This document shows positions 26,690-37,738 of a DNA stretch of 64,000 nucleotides, piece after piece; position 1 is the first letter of the stretch; every line of letters starts with the position of its first letter. The stretch is taken from NCBI GenBank assembly GCA_947172415.1, contig OX359189.1, forward strand, positions 6,524,501 through 6,588,500. The letters are read 5' to 3'. This DNA is from Chondrosia reniformis (Eukaryota > Porifera > Demospongiae > Chondrillida > Chondrillidae). A model generated the notes under the pieces. It searched no databases. It had not been told where the DNA came from and worked only from the letters and a program-made list of their open reading frames with translations. The position numbers and the translations under genes were made by a program.

Positions 26690-26866
26690 ATACTAATTTA
26701 TCTATTTATATAATTTTATCATTATTTTCCCCTTAACCTGTACTCCCCCCTCACACCCCCTCTCATTTGTTTTTGTAATCTAATCTGGGACCACTGTAAA
26801 GTAGCCAATGGCAAAGAGGCTCCCCAGTCTAAATACTATACTTATTGAATTGAATTGAATTGAATG
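26690..26866 (+). mobile_element. LINE 3' UTR with (TTGAA)n tail
   Basis: A plus-strand segment contains AATCTGGGACCACTGTAAAG and CTCCCCAGTCTAAATAC and ends in four TTGAA repeats (about 26844-26864). Short pentamer tails of this sort mark the 3' ends of some LINE families. Its orientation is opposite to the LINE remnant at 26171-26525, so these are separate insertions. Confidence 0.6.
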
Positions 26867-27895
26867 TTAGAGTAGGAATAATTTATGATTCTGTACTGAT
26901 AAATCTTGGAGTACACTATGGAGGTTTGAGTACCAACTGTCCTTTAAGTTTAGTTTAGATAGTATTTGTTTAGGTAATCGTGTATTTGGTATATAGATTA
27001 TTAATGTGATATCAATATTTGAAGATAATCGATTTACAGTACTATCAATATTTACAGTAATTCCGTCATGTCTATATAGAAAGAAGGAAAGGAATAACCA
27101 TAAAATGAAAGCCAAATCTATAAACATGAAGATACATTGAAGATTTATTAGCCCCTTAAATTAGTTACCTTCTTCACTCTAAGCCTAAAAGAACCAACTG
27201 CCTCTCTTGACTAATGATGAACCATCTCAAAGAAGACTTGTTGCAGAAAATTAAGCAACTTGGGACTAAGATGTGTTCTCTTTTTATCAGATTGATTTCT
27301 CTCTATATAGAGTATAGATTGTTTGCCCAGGGTGATGGCGCTATGATAACTTTAGTATGGTTAGCGGTGGGAATTTCCCTACCCCAACGGGCTCAAATGT
27401 ATCGAATCTTTCTTCTCTCGAATAAACAGTTCGGAGGATATGTTTGGACTGTTTGTTGTCCACTTCAACATGTGCATATTTCGAGTTTAATATCGACAAC
27501 AGACTACATAGCGAATTATTTATTAGTTCCAACTCCAAATCTGTATTTCTGTGCTGCCCTCATGCTATTTCATGTGTATAAAAGACTGATTGGAATGTCA
27601 GTTCCACATTTAACCAGTTTTTTTATAGTTAGCTAAAACATATCTTGTATTTCCATTTTAACGTCTATGGTCCAATTATGTACAGTCTTATATCAAGAGG
27701 ACGCTTTCTTCAACGTTCCTTCAGGGAGGCTTAAGGTACAGTCTACCCAACCATGAATCTGATTTATTATAGAACAATCCAGTCTCTTAAGCTAGCCCTT
27801 TATCATCTGCCATTTTATCAAGCACCATTAGCTAGTTTCATTTCTTAGTGTTTTATATGTTTAAATACAAACAGATAATTTCCCTCCATTAACAC
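26867..27895. other. Intergenic with unassigned open frames
   Basis: Contains moderately long frames on both strands (27214-27636 plus; 26867-27127 minus), but neither shows a known domain or splice structure. Probably repeat remnants. Confidence 0.35.
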
Positions 27896-27899
27896 AGTT

Positions 27900-28166
27900 G
27901 AGGCAGCGCAACTGATTTACTACAACCGTCTTAACACCATTGAACCCAAGCTAAGCAATTACCAGATATTTGAGGTACCTGATCATGATGGGGAAAGCTT
28001 GAAAAGGGTACTTTCCCTTGTTGTGGGTGTTATTAGTGTTGTAAGGAAGGTTAGAAAGGTGTACCTGATTGGTCAGACTAGAGTGCATCTGGACCAAGTG
28101 GAGAGTTTAGGATCCTTCATGGAATTAGAAGTTTGTGCATTTTCATGGATCAATCAACAGTGCTAA
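27900..28166 (+). pseudogene. CYTH-domain protein fragment
   Basis: An 88-codon frame reads AAQLIYYNRLNTIEPKLSNY, then VYLIGQTRVHLDQVE and LGSFMELEVC. It matches the C-terminal half of the CYTH domain (adenylate cyclase class IV/thiamine-triphosphatase fold), which binds triphosphates through conserved Arg and acidic residues; GQTRVHLD and FMELEV are family signatures. The N-terminal half with ExExK is not found nearby, and the frame runs into a stop 10 codons after the domain. AACACAG just before it could be an acceptor, so it may be an orphan exon or a retro-copied fragment. Confidence 0.6.
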
Positions 28167-29090
28167 TGAATACTACAAACATTTTCAGTTCTCTTACTGT
28201 ATTTGGTTATTTATGTCAATACAATGAATAGTGTATATATATATACTGTAAATGTATCTTATAAACTGCAAATTACTTGTGAAAGGATGATGGATACTGG
28301 AAAGACATTCTAATGAGTAGATGTATGTACATTTGTGTATATAGTCTCTATTTGGTAGTATATATGCATACTAAACTTATTCTTATTTGATTTATTATAC
28401 GACAGTATCAATTTCAAGAGGAATATTTTTGTTATTAATTTAAACACATTCATCACTTGGCTACACACTAGATGAGATATTGCACAATTATATAAAACAG
28501 ATAATTGGTTATCTAATGATATTTTGATATCTTTCCAAGATGTGGATTTCCATAAATGAATTATCATTTGAAGTATATATATAATGAATATGAATGTTAT
28601 CATTTCCTTTGTTATATGTAAGGAATGAATTCCAGTAGAATACTACGAATGTCTACATAAAGGATTACATCTGTCCCCTAACAGCGTATCTCACAATTAT
28701 ATCATAACATCATTTGGAACCCATTTATATTTGGCATGCATTATTAAGAATATAAAAAATCATGTAAATCATATATATTCCAATTAATTTTAAACAAGAA
28801 AGGGATCATGTGAACCATACAAAGTATGAAAGTATGTAAGTATGCAAGTAAAGTACAAAGTGTTTCTTTTTTCCTTTTTTCCTTTTTTCATTATACGAGC
28901 CTCCTTTTTTCTTTTTTCGTTTTCCTTTCATTCTATTTCATAATTCCTCTTTACTTAGTATAAAACCACTGCACAATGATCATTTCTGTTTGATAATTCT
29001 CAAATATACGTAGATGTACATGATTTTAAATAAAAAAATCAAACAAAAAATGTTCAAACAATGTAGTTCTTAGACAAGTTCTTCATGGTG
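28167..29090. other. Intergenic, low complexity
   Basis: No gene seen. A pyrimidine-rich stretch (TTTCTTTTTTCC repeats) lies at about 28863-28935. Confidence 0.5.
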
Positions 29091-30060
29091 TTTCTTCTCC
29101 TTATGACTGTTATTGGAACGTTGCTGCAGTACTTCTTTTCGCATCACTTTACTGAGTGTAAAGGTGATCCCAGGGCACACCACGTGGAGGTAGAAGTACT
29201 TCGTGCCCCAAAAGGCCTCCGGTTTCTCAACTCTGTTTGACACTTCCACTACTTGCGTCGTAAGAGAAGTTGCTCGGGAACGGTCCGGCGTACCTGACCG
29301 ACCTGTGACCAGTTACTAGTCTTGCACTGCCTCACGCTACGGACAGAACAAGCCCGACCCTGGCGGACCACAAACTCCCACCAATGAGAATCATCATGTG
29401 CACACAACGCAGCTTGAGAGCACTGTACACAGACTTTAGCTCATTGGGATCGGCCAGGTTGCTTTAGAGTAGGGACCCATCGATGAACTATAGGAAAAGA
29501 ATTAGAGAATACATAATTACCAGCATAGGACATAAACATTGAGCACATGCATATACAGTACGCATGTAAAATTCCAAATGCAAATGCAAATGCTTCCAAA
29601 CTAACCTGATGTGGCAGCCTACAATAGTTTCCTGACCGACTACGTAGTGGCACTGGACCACACCAAAACCTCCAGGTACGGGTCGTATAGCAAGAATCCG
29701 CAAGTGCCAATTTAACACACAAGCAGGATTAATAGTGAGATACATCTCCAGGCACTAACCCATAGGTAGAGAGACCACCCCACTATACGAACACCGATGA
29801 CCCTTCGGATAGGCATGTACCATTGCTCGTACTCCAAGAATGGTTGGCGCATCGATCCACACCAAAGTAGACCTCCAGAGTTGATAGCCCGGAGGCCAAA
29901 GACTGAAAATTTCCTTACCTATTTATTAAAAATTGTCGGCGGGAAACATCGTGAGCTTGGCGGAAAATCGTGGAACCAAATTGTTTTGGAGGTCATGTTC
30001 GAGAACAATAGACAACATGTAGAACATAACCCGGCCTATTCAGCAAGTTGTTATTGTTAT
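29090..30060. other. GC-richer island of unknown nature
   Basis: This stretch is visibly richer in G and C than its surroundings and has short open pieces in several minus-strand frames (for example NPACVLNWHLRILAIRPVPG near 29700 and WIDAPTILGVRAMVHAYPKG near 29850), interrupted by stops. I recognise no family. It may be a decayed gene or transposon. Confidence 0.35.
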
Positions 30061-30104
30061 TGATTTTCAACTAAAAATCAATCATGACTATCCAGCGAAG
30101 CAAA

Positions 30105-31200
30105 TCATAAAATGTACAGTGACCCCATGAATAGGTAATTAAAGAGCTCTACTAAATGAACAGCTGTGACTGCTTTATTGGAGACATTGTTAGACCAAAA
30201 GGCTTTATCCTGACAGACTTCTATATATTGGGACTTTCTACAGGTATAGGCACTATGAATTAGGTTAGTAATCTTATCTTTTAGTAGATTATGGGGGATC
30301 GCTGTATATAATGTAGAAAAATCAAAACTAGCTAGCTGGGCTTTTCTAGTGGGTATAGACCTAAGACTATCTAAGACTTCTAGTGAGTTTTCTACTATCC
30401 AAAAGGCATTAACACCAGTATTCCTATATATACCTAGGCAGTATTCTCTAAAATGTTTGAGAATTAGTCTGAGCGCCGAATTTAGAAATCTAGAAAGGGG
30501 TTTGGTAGTACATTTGTGAGAGGCGGCTATGAATCTGTAGCTGTAAGGGTTCTTATGTAGCTTAGGCATCCAGTAAAAAGAGGGAAGGTTACACCAGTCT
30601 GGTTTAGGTTCTAAGTTCTCTAGTTTTAAGAAATCTATGTGTTTCCTAATTAACTGTTGTGGTTCTACTGTACATTTAGCATAAGTGGAGGTACTGCCTA
30701 GTTCTTCATTTATAATTTGTCTATAGTAGGACTTACATATAAAAATTATATTGTTAGAGGCCTTATCGGCAGGGGCTATAACATACTTATCATGTAGGTC
30801 TGCTAAGAATTTCTTAATTTTAGGGCAAGTAAGGGTCTTCTTGGCTACTGAGGATTTGGTATACGATTTAGACAGCTTAGAGATCCTATCATTAATTTTC
30901 TTAAGTACAGTATTTTCCCACTCACTAAATACAGAAGTAGATACATTTTCTCTACGGGCCCAGGTAATCTTATATTTTCTAAGACCTTCCTTACACATTT
31001 TTAAAGCAGTTACCCAATTAAAGTTATTAGGTTCTCTAAATTTTGGTCCTTTCTTAAGAAGTTTTCTAAGTTTTGGGTTACTAACAATACGTAGATCACC
31101 TGTTAAAACATGGCCTAGGGGCTTGTAAATGAAGGGGGACTTGTGACACTCACATGGTTCTGGTTTTCTAAAGACATCTGACTTAGAGGTTTGTGAAAAG
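30105..31200 (-). pseudogene. Penelope-like element reverse transcriptase, truncated
   Basis: Downstream part of the Penelope-like element. The first segment has CECHKSPFIYKPLGHVLTGD and LRIVSNPKLRKLLKKGPKFR, the conserved lead into the PLE RT. Then come APADKASNNIIFIC (RT1), FYWMPKLHKNPYSYRFIAAS (RT2) and SFDFSTLYTAIPHNLL (RT3, first catalytic Asp). The frame stops at 30105, before the YxDD-type motif, thumb and tail, so the enzyme cannot be active. A stop and frame change at about 31201 separates it from the endonuclease frame. Loss of the 3' end is unusual for a retroelement copied by target-primed reverse transcription, which normally loses its 5' end; a later deletion is likely. Confidence 0.85.
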
Positions 31201-32340
31201 TTAAAGATTTGAGGTCCTAGTTATTGGTTGGGTATACTTATATACTACACATGGGGGCTCTTTGTTTTGTATAAAGGGTGGGACAGTTTCTAACACTAAC
31301 TTTTGGTTTAAGATACCTGAGAGGCCTATTTTTTCTACACCTTTATTATGAAACACGATTTTAAGAAACCCTTCTGGACTTGTCGTTTTCGTTGGGTGTT
31401 TGGGAAGGCTGGCTGAAGCGCGTGCTTTAATAACGTCTTTAATCATTAGCATAAGTCTAAGCGGAAAAGGTGTTTCCGGGGTATCGATGAGACATTGTAC
31501 CGAGTTTAACAAACGATGAAGGTGTCGAGCTGGTAATGCAAAAGTATCGCGTTTAAGTTTGGCTAGAAAGCCAACGTTCTTGTAAAGTGGTAGTCGTTCT
31601 TTGAGCCATTCAGGGTCGTAGGCAGCGTTATTACTACTGCCTGTCGATTTTAGATTGGAGCGCCGATGCCGTCTTTTATGAGATAAGCGATTAAAAAGGT
31701 TCCATACGATGATTTCTTTTTTAAGTTTTGAAATATTGCCAACGCCTTTAATGTTATCGTTAAGTCCATATGGGTAAATCGAGCAGAGTTCCTTGTACCA
31801 GAACGCTTCTCTCAGTAGTCTGAGGCTAGTAGAATTAGGTGTCTCAGGTATCTGTTCTATGGGCATAATCAGGGCATCATCAAAACTATGGTTATCAGAA
31901 TTAAAGTGATTGTAAAGATACAGTGGCTTAAAACCTTTGGTACTAGTCCTATGGTTGTTCATTCTACTCCTAAGCATCTGAGAGGTTTCTCCTACATACT
32001 GTACATCACATTGTTTACAAGTAATAAGATACACAACATTCCTACTCTGGCATCCTAGGGGACCACAAGGGCTACGGACTTGATAGGTCCTGCCAGTAAC
32101 TGAACTCTTAAAAGTAGGGCCAGTAACTAAAGAGGGACATGTTTTACACCGCTTATTGCTACACTTCTTAACTAGTGAGGGGCTAGCTTGCCCACCAGTA
32201 GGCACCCCTCTACCTACAGATGGGGGAGAGTTAGCTAACTTTTCATCACCAGGCACCCTACCTTTACCTAATGACGGGGAGCTTGTTAACCCGGGCGACC
32301 TCCCAGCCGGTATCCTATCTCTATACTTTGTACTTGTCAT
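31201..32340 (-). CDS. Penelope-like element GIY-YIG endonuclease, N-terminal to the RT (permuted, Naiad-like)
   Basis: A 379-codon frame. After a low-complexity start come a Cys cluster (CSNKRCKTC) and a GIY-YIG nuclease core: VVYLITCKQC, YVGETSQMLRSRMNNHR, and the later helix REAFWYKEL followed by YPYGLND. This nuclease nicks the target to prime reverse transcription. The second half, containing FLKIVFHNKGVEKIGL, leads into the RT. In classical Penelope elements GIY-YIG is at the C-terminus; here it lies upstream of the RT, as in the Chlamys/Naiad clade. The frame ends at 31201 and the RT continues in another frame, so a single ancestral ORF is broken. Confidence 0.85.
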   Translation of the reverse strand: MTSTKYRDRIPAGRSPGLTSSPSLGKGRVPGDEKLANSPPSVGRGVPTGGQASPSLVKKCSNKRCKTCPSLVTGPTFKSSVTGRTYQVRSPCGPLGCQSRNVVYLITCKQCDVQYVGETSQMLRSRMNNHRTSTKGFKPLYLYNHFNSDNHSFDDALIMPIEQIPETPNSTSLRLLREAFWYKELCSIYPYGLNDNIKGVGNISKLKKEIIVWNLFNRLSHKRRHRRSNLKSTGSSNNAAYDPEWLKERLPLYKNVGFLAKLKRDTFALPARHLHRLLNSVQCLIDTPETPFPLRLMLMIKDVIKARASASLPKHPTKTTSPEGFLKIVFHNKGVEKIGLSGILNQKLVLETVPPFIQNKEPPCVVYKYTQPITRTSNL

Positions 32341-32399
32341 GATTGGAAATGGGTCAAGGACTAGACAAGCTAGTCCACAAAGACTTAACCTATTACATG

Positions 32400-32770
32400 T
32401 AGCCGGGGCTATTTAAAGGCAACAATGGCTCAACAGCCACCAGGGACTAACATGAGGCTAAGTAAACACATGAAAAATCTAAGATACCATTTTCCTACAT
32501 GCTATATGCCTATTCTGTAAAAAGAGCCTATAGGGGAACTAAACCTAAAGAGAGCTTTAGATGAAGATACAGTAGTCTTTTCTTCCTTCTTTTCCCTTCT
32601 TTCATCTTCTTCTCCACTGGGTCAGACAGCCGTTTCTGGGAATTCCACCCTTCATCAGTGATCCTGGGAGTCTATGTCTTTTTCTTTATCTTGATCTTCT
32701 GTGAATCCTTGGCTCACTATGCTAAATCTAGGGGCCTTATATACACTATTTTGGCGCCAAAAGTTGAATA
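32400..32770 (-). promoter_or_regulatory. Penelope element pseudo-LTR/5' UTR with TATA box
   Basis: This region lies 5' of the endonuclease ORF. On the minus strand it has TGTATATAAGG (about 32738-32748), a TATA box, then a hammerhead-like core (32619-32664), then pyrimidine/purine-rich DNA leading to the ORF. A degenerate copy of part of it occurs at 54600-54760. Confidence 0.6.
32619..32664 (-). ncRNA. Hammerhead ribozyme-like motif in the Penelope pseudo-LTR
   Basis: Minus strand: GGAUCA (stem I 5'), CUGAUGA, an A-flanked GGG/CCC stem II, GAAAC, loop GGCU, GUC, then UGACCC closing stem I with one A-C mismatch. All core bases are present. Stem II is flanked by A and A instead of G and C. 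Hammerheads in this position are known for Penelope-like elements. Confidence 0.7.
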
Positions 32771-32919
32771 AGGTGTTAACTAAGACACATGATGAAATTT
32801 AATTTTATGAAAGGAATGTAGGTCCAATTAACTTTTATGAATTAATTATAAATCTATTAGTAATCTTGCTTGTACAGGTAAAACAGACTCAGCATAACTA
32901 TAGACACAAGTAGGACATA

Positions 32920-33144
32920 TTACGTAAGTCTACCCTTAGGTCTTCTAGTAGTAACATTTCTTTGGAGGTGGGGTAACACAATATGGGGTAACACAAGACA
33001 GTCCTTAAGCATACTAGCTACTTTTTGCTTATACTTGATTCTAACTAGAGGCTGCCGGGATAGGAAGGTTTTAAAGGTTGATTTTAGCTTAAAGTATTTG
33101 TAACCCTGCTTAATAAGCAGGGTTACAATAAATATGTACAACAC
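32920..33144 (-). pseudogene. Penelope RT thumb/C-terminus of an upstream, head-to-tail copy
   Basis: The frame reads LLIKQGYKYFKLKSTFKTFL and VRIKYKQKVASMLKDCL, the pattern of the end of a PLE reverse transcriptase (LIK.GY...L...F..F). It lies upstream of the pseudo-LTR on the same strand, so the order is RT tail, pseudo-LTR, endonuclease, RT start: the partial tandem arrangement common for Penelope elements. Codons for VTLLIKQGY form a perfect DNA palindrome (about 33102-33128). Confidence 0.65.
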
Positions 33145-33164
33145 AGGACAACGTCACAAGGATA

Positions 33165-33880
33165 GCTGGCGCTATTGTGTTGCTATTGCTCAATCATTTT
33201 GTGAATCCAAAATGGCCGTGCTTATTTTGCAATTACCTAGTTTGAGGAACCTGTCCATGCCTAACGTTGGTAGGTCATCTTGGTTAAAGAATCAGACAAA
33301 ATACTTTAAATGAAGTCTATAATGTTTCATGTTATAATTATAATATGGCTGCATATTAATCAGCATCTTTACCTCATGTAAAATACTTTTTATTTGTGAG
33401 ACTGTTCAAAATATAATCTGTACTTAACTTTTATACAAACTAGCATTTAATTTTGATTAGACAAGTATATGTTTTCTTGTGCAGCCTATACTTGATGATT
33501 TGCTGTATATTCATCTATTTATAGAGTTGTCATTGAAGTCAAATATCAGTTGCCTAGCAACATGTCCAAATAAGAAACCCAAGGGGGACTGATTGCAATA
33601 TTAAAATTATTGGCTTAATCCATTCAGATGGGAAAAGATATTGAAAGAAAGTGTTGGATCAAGAGAAAATTTGCATGGAATTTACATTAAGTATAGCAAA
33701 GGTATAGATCCTGTATTATTACATCTGTTCAATGGGACCACCACATTTAGCATGTCTACCAGTCCCTGGTGATTAGTAACTCCCAGCAACTGTAATTCAG
33801 TTAGGGGGGTGTGTAGTACATGCTTTACAGGTTCTCTGTATCCTATAGATCAGTTTGTTTCAAATTGTTTCAAATTGTTT
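33165..33880. repeat. Diverged duplicated segment, copy 1
   Basis: Shares order and sequence with 42145-42740 (for example TTTGTGAATCCAAAATGGCC, then TTGGTAGGT.ATCTTG and AAAATTATTGGCTTAA/AGCTTAA), with many small indels. No coding capacity. Either a dispersed repeat or a remnant of the cluster's segmental duplication. Confidence 0.6.
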
Positions 33881-34390
33881 GCTATCAAAGACAAAAGTTT
33901 AAAGTTATTTGGTTCACTTTTAAGGTATGTACCATATTCTAGTAACTTTGTATGTGCTTTTTTGTCTGTCTACTTGTTTACAACTTTGTTGTTACTCCTT
34001 TATGAACTCATAGGACTTATCAGAATGCACTGGACATTATCTCAGATGACAAGTTTGACTAAGAAAGTGACAAATAAAATTAATGGACAAGATTATGGGA
34101 GATGCTACATGCACAGCTCTGTGAACTTTATAAAGTACAAATAAACTTTATTAAGAGCATGATTGCAGCTGGTAATCTTGTTATTTAGATGTCACAATGG
34201 TAATTTGTATATAATTTGGTTGTTAGAACATTTTGTTCTTAAATTTGTAATTGGAATGTCAGGCATGTTTTCCTCAAGTCTGACTAGAATGATTATAGAA
34301 TTGTTCTTATAGTTGTCTATATCAGTCCAGGCCAATAATAGTAGATTTTCAGCATGTTATGACAAAATATGATTACTTTAACCTACAATT

Positions 34391-36592
34391 CTACCCACCG
34401 TTTCCATGACAACACTTGATGTAACAAAGATATATTCCAGCAACACACACTACAGTCACTATCACTCCAAACAGGAAACCTCCTAAAGCTCCTCCCACTG
34501 CCACGCCCACCACATCACTGGACACTGACAGTGGATTAGCAGTAACTACACAACAGTTACAACGCACAGTTAATAAACAGTATACACACACAAGATGTTT
34601 ACCTACGTACATATCAGCTCTGGCATATAGGGAGTTGCAAGCGAGGCACTCTCTCCTACTCCATTAGAAGCAGTTACCATGACAACATGCCTTCCATCTA
34701 ATACAGGAATGTTAAAGGGACCTTGAACTGTTTCAAATACTACCATAACAGTGGTATTTATATTGATGTTAGTGCTAGTTGCTATGACAACCTAAAGCAA
34801 ACATATACATCTATATGTGAAAGAGATGGAGAAGTGGCAGGAATTGTGATCTTACTGCATAACTATCAACCATCTGTCCTCCATCAGTCAGTAGTACAAT
34901 ATTCACTGATAAAAGAGTCAGTGAAAGTGTTTCAACTGATACACTCTCAATGATAGGAACTACATAACAGACAAACACTCGTGTACCTCGCTATGAAAAT
35001 GGAACTACGTACATCTCATGTATGCACCTGAGTCAGGTGTGGTGAAGGTACTGGCTGCTGGAGGACTCACTCCATACTCATTCTCAGCTACTACTGTTAC
35101 AGTATACATTGAACTGTGCCATATTCCATCATCCATAGTTAAGGTCATTTGGGTTAATGTTGTACTGAAGGACAAGTTGACAGTCTCATTAATCACTCTG
35201 ACAATGTAGGAGAGAGATTGTCTTGTTCCTCCATTATCAGATGGTACCTCCCAACTTAGAGTGACACTGAATGGACCATTGACTAGTGACATCAGGTCTC
35301 TTGATACAGTCGGAGGAGCTGTCAAGAATGAGCTAATGACTAAGTATTATGCAATATGTAAACTTTATCACTTACTAACAACCACCAATTCTACAGTAAC
35401 TGAATCCCTCCCAACTGCATTGCTCGCTTCACAACTGTAGTAGCCAGTGTGGTTCCTAACTACTGAAGATACACTCAACACATTACCACTTGTAGTAACA
35501 CTCTCTTCCACTGCTCCAGTGTTGTTGTAGGAGAAGGAGACAGTAGCTGGAGGATTGCTGTCCACTGGAGAGCAGTCCAATGTGAATGGAACACCAACAC
35601 TTATAGCAACACTTTGTTGAACATCACCAAGTACAGGAGGATCTAAAGGTATGAATAGCATTATTACATGTGGTAAGATTCTAAAGAGACACAACTACGT
35701 ATATACCTAACCATATATACACTGTTAAAATAGTACACTCTAAGGAACTCACAGTACACACTTAGTGTGAAGAGAGCAGATCCATTTCCAGCTGCATTAC
35801 TACTGAATATCCTGTACACTCCAGCATCATTTCTATTGACATCCACTATTGTTAAACTGCTCGTGTTAATGTTTGTAGATAGAGCAATTCTTCCTCCACT
35901 ACTGAGCGGTTCGCCATCTCTGGTCCAAATATGACTATCTGGTGGAGGGTTAGCTTCGAATTCATAGTTGTACATAAAGGTGCTCCCTTCTGTTGGCGTT
36001 GAGAACGGGTCAGAGGGAGATGGAGTGTACAATGGAGGATCTAAAACAACCATTGAGTTAAAGAGAAAACTGCTGAGTTTTATATATAGAAAATGAAAAG
36101 ATATCCAAATACTCACATAGAACTGAGAGAATAGCGTAAGGTTTATCTTGAGTGGTTAATATTAATCCAGAACCTGCTCTACACACGAATCTATAACCAT
36201 CAACTTGACGCTGAACGCCTTGAAGCACTAATGATTGCATATTATCCAAAAAGAGAATATTTGATATACCATCAATGGCCGAACCGTTACCACCTATCTG
36301 AGCTGCAACGTGTATTTCATCTTGAAGTAACACTCGCCACCGAAAATTTAAACTCCCGTTATAGTTGACAACCGAGGCATTGCACTCAAAACGACCACCT
36401 TCTCCTTCGATAACTGTCTGGTTTTGCGGCAGTCGAGTGAACGTAACCTCCTCGGCTTTGCTGTGGATAACTAAGCCATAGAAGAAGTATTCAACATTTC
36501 ACAGTTATCAATCAATGCTCTTAGCCTTTACCTGAAAGAAAAAAGACACTCTTGATCAGAAAATTAGGCAACTCGGAGCTACCAAACGCCAT
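34391..36592 (-). CDS. Ig-superfamily receptor: signal peptide, 3 Ig, FNIII, TM, no cytoplasmic domain (571 aa)
   Basis: Eight exons that sum to 572 codons: 36532-36592 (Met and signal peptide, FLIKSVFFLS), 36119-36470 with its low boundary at 36117 (Ig, GRFECNAS...YRFVCRAG), 35753-36040 (Ig-like, lacks the first Cys; YRIFSSN), 35376-35642 (Ig, FTLDCSP...YYSCEAS), 35013-35318 (FNIII, VTLSWEVP...YTVTVVAEN), 34856-34959 plus 34611-34791 (second FNIII-like domain split by an intron), 34391-34545 (TM VGGALGGFLFGVIVTVV, then CCHGNGG and stop). The tail after the membrane is about ten residues, so signalling would need a partner. Likely an adhesion or recognition receptor. It is the outermost member of the receptor cluster. 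Confidence 0.85.
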
Positions 36593-36871
36593 ATTTATCT
36601 ACCCAGATATGTAAGTTCATACTTGGGATATACGATATGCAAATTTCAACAAACCATAAATTGGTGAAATCAACAGTTACTGTTTGCCATGTAAATAATT
36701 GCAATTGGTATATATTTATTTCATATATAAATAATGTACATTTATATACAATAATTATATAAGTGATATTATTATACTGGGTCATGTATATAAATGTCTT
36801 GTAGAATTAAGGTTTATACGTAGCAGTTTTGTATGTAGTTCCAGTTCCAGTTTCTGAAATGTCCAGTTAAA

Positions 36872-37367
36872 TTATTTTGAACCACAAGTTAAAGAATTAA
36901 GGGCATTTTCAAGTAGAGAGAACACTCTACAGAGAGTTATCTTTCGAAAGGGATCCATTTTTGAGGTAAGACAGCTGGTATCAATCACAGGAGGTGAGAG
37001 TACAGTATCTAAATAATAATGTACATATTTATGCTGTTATGTGTATATAAATAAGGTTTAATATATATTGTAAATTCACCTTCTTTGAAGATGACTGCTG
37101 AGTAAGAAGGTGGTCTGAATCCAGATCCACAGGAGCTAAATGCTGCTGAATTAAATGACGCCTCAAACAGATGTGATCCAACAGTCCAGTTTGTTGTGGG
37201 TAGAGTATACTTTGAGATAACATATCCTTGACCTTGTACGTTCAGTCGCACAGGAGAATAACGTTCGTTAAGAATTGTTTTTCCATCCACGTAAATATTC
37301 AGTGCATCACTGCTCAAATTTGTGAAGCAGCTAACCATTCCATCATTAAATCCGCAATGCACTGAAC

Positions 37368-37420
<53 letters not shown>

Positions 37421-37738
37421 TATGTATGAATCCTTTGCATGTAAGTGTATACATATTATTCATATTATGTTTGTCCAAATAGAATGTATACAGGTACATA
37501 CGTAATTAAAATTAAATATATATAGCATATAATACATTATATATCCTTACTTACAATAAGCATGACATATTGTATTCATCTGTGATGTTGATCCGTCCAC
37601 TTTCATAGCAACAACAACCTTAGCATAATTTGTTAGACAAATTTTAAATGTTGGATTCCCATGTATATATAGAATATGGCGCTTCTGTATGTACATGTAA
37701 CTTACAATGGTGATTGCTATTTCAAACAAAACTTTCAT
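36872..37738 (-). CDS. Small secreted Cys-containing protein, paralogue 1 (171 aa)
   Basis: Four exons summing to 172 codons: 37706-37738 (MKVLFEIAITI), 37555-37618 (rest of the signal peptide, ICHAY), 37080-37361 (main domain: VSCFTN, YTLPTTNWTVGSHLFEASFN, SSCGSGFRPP), 36872-37008 (DTSCLTSKMDPFRK, CRVFSLLENALNSLTC). It has a signal peptide and no TM or GPI signal. The main domain could be an Ig-like beta sandwich by its size and WTVGSHLFEA strand, but I do not recognise a family. The close paralogue is at 46669-47725. In each case a tyrosine-motif receptor gene is the next gene upstream on the same strand. Confidence 0.8.
37363..37418. repeat. (AT)n microsatellite in intron 2 of the small secreted gene
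   Basis: About 55 bp of uninterrupted AT dinucleotides directly beside the acceptor of exon 37080-37361. Confidence 0.95.

Noticed and set aside
36870..37000. Conserved plus-strand frame NYFE.QVKELRAFS...FRKGSI, also at 46661-46846
   Set aside because: The opposite strand is the last exon of the two small secreted genes, with matching phase, acceptor and stop; the plus frame is its shadow.
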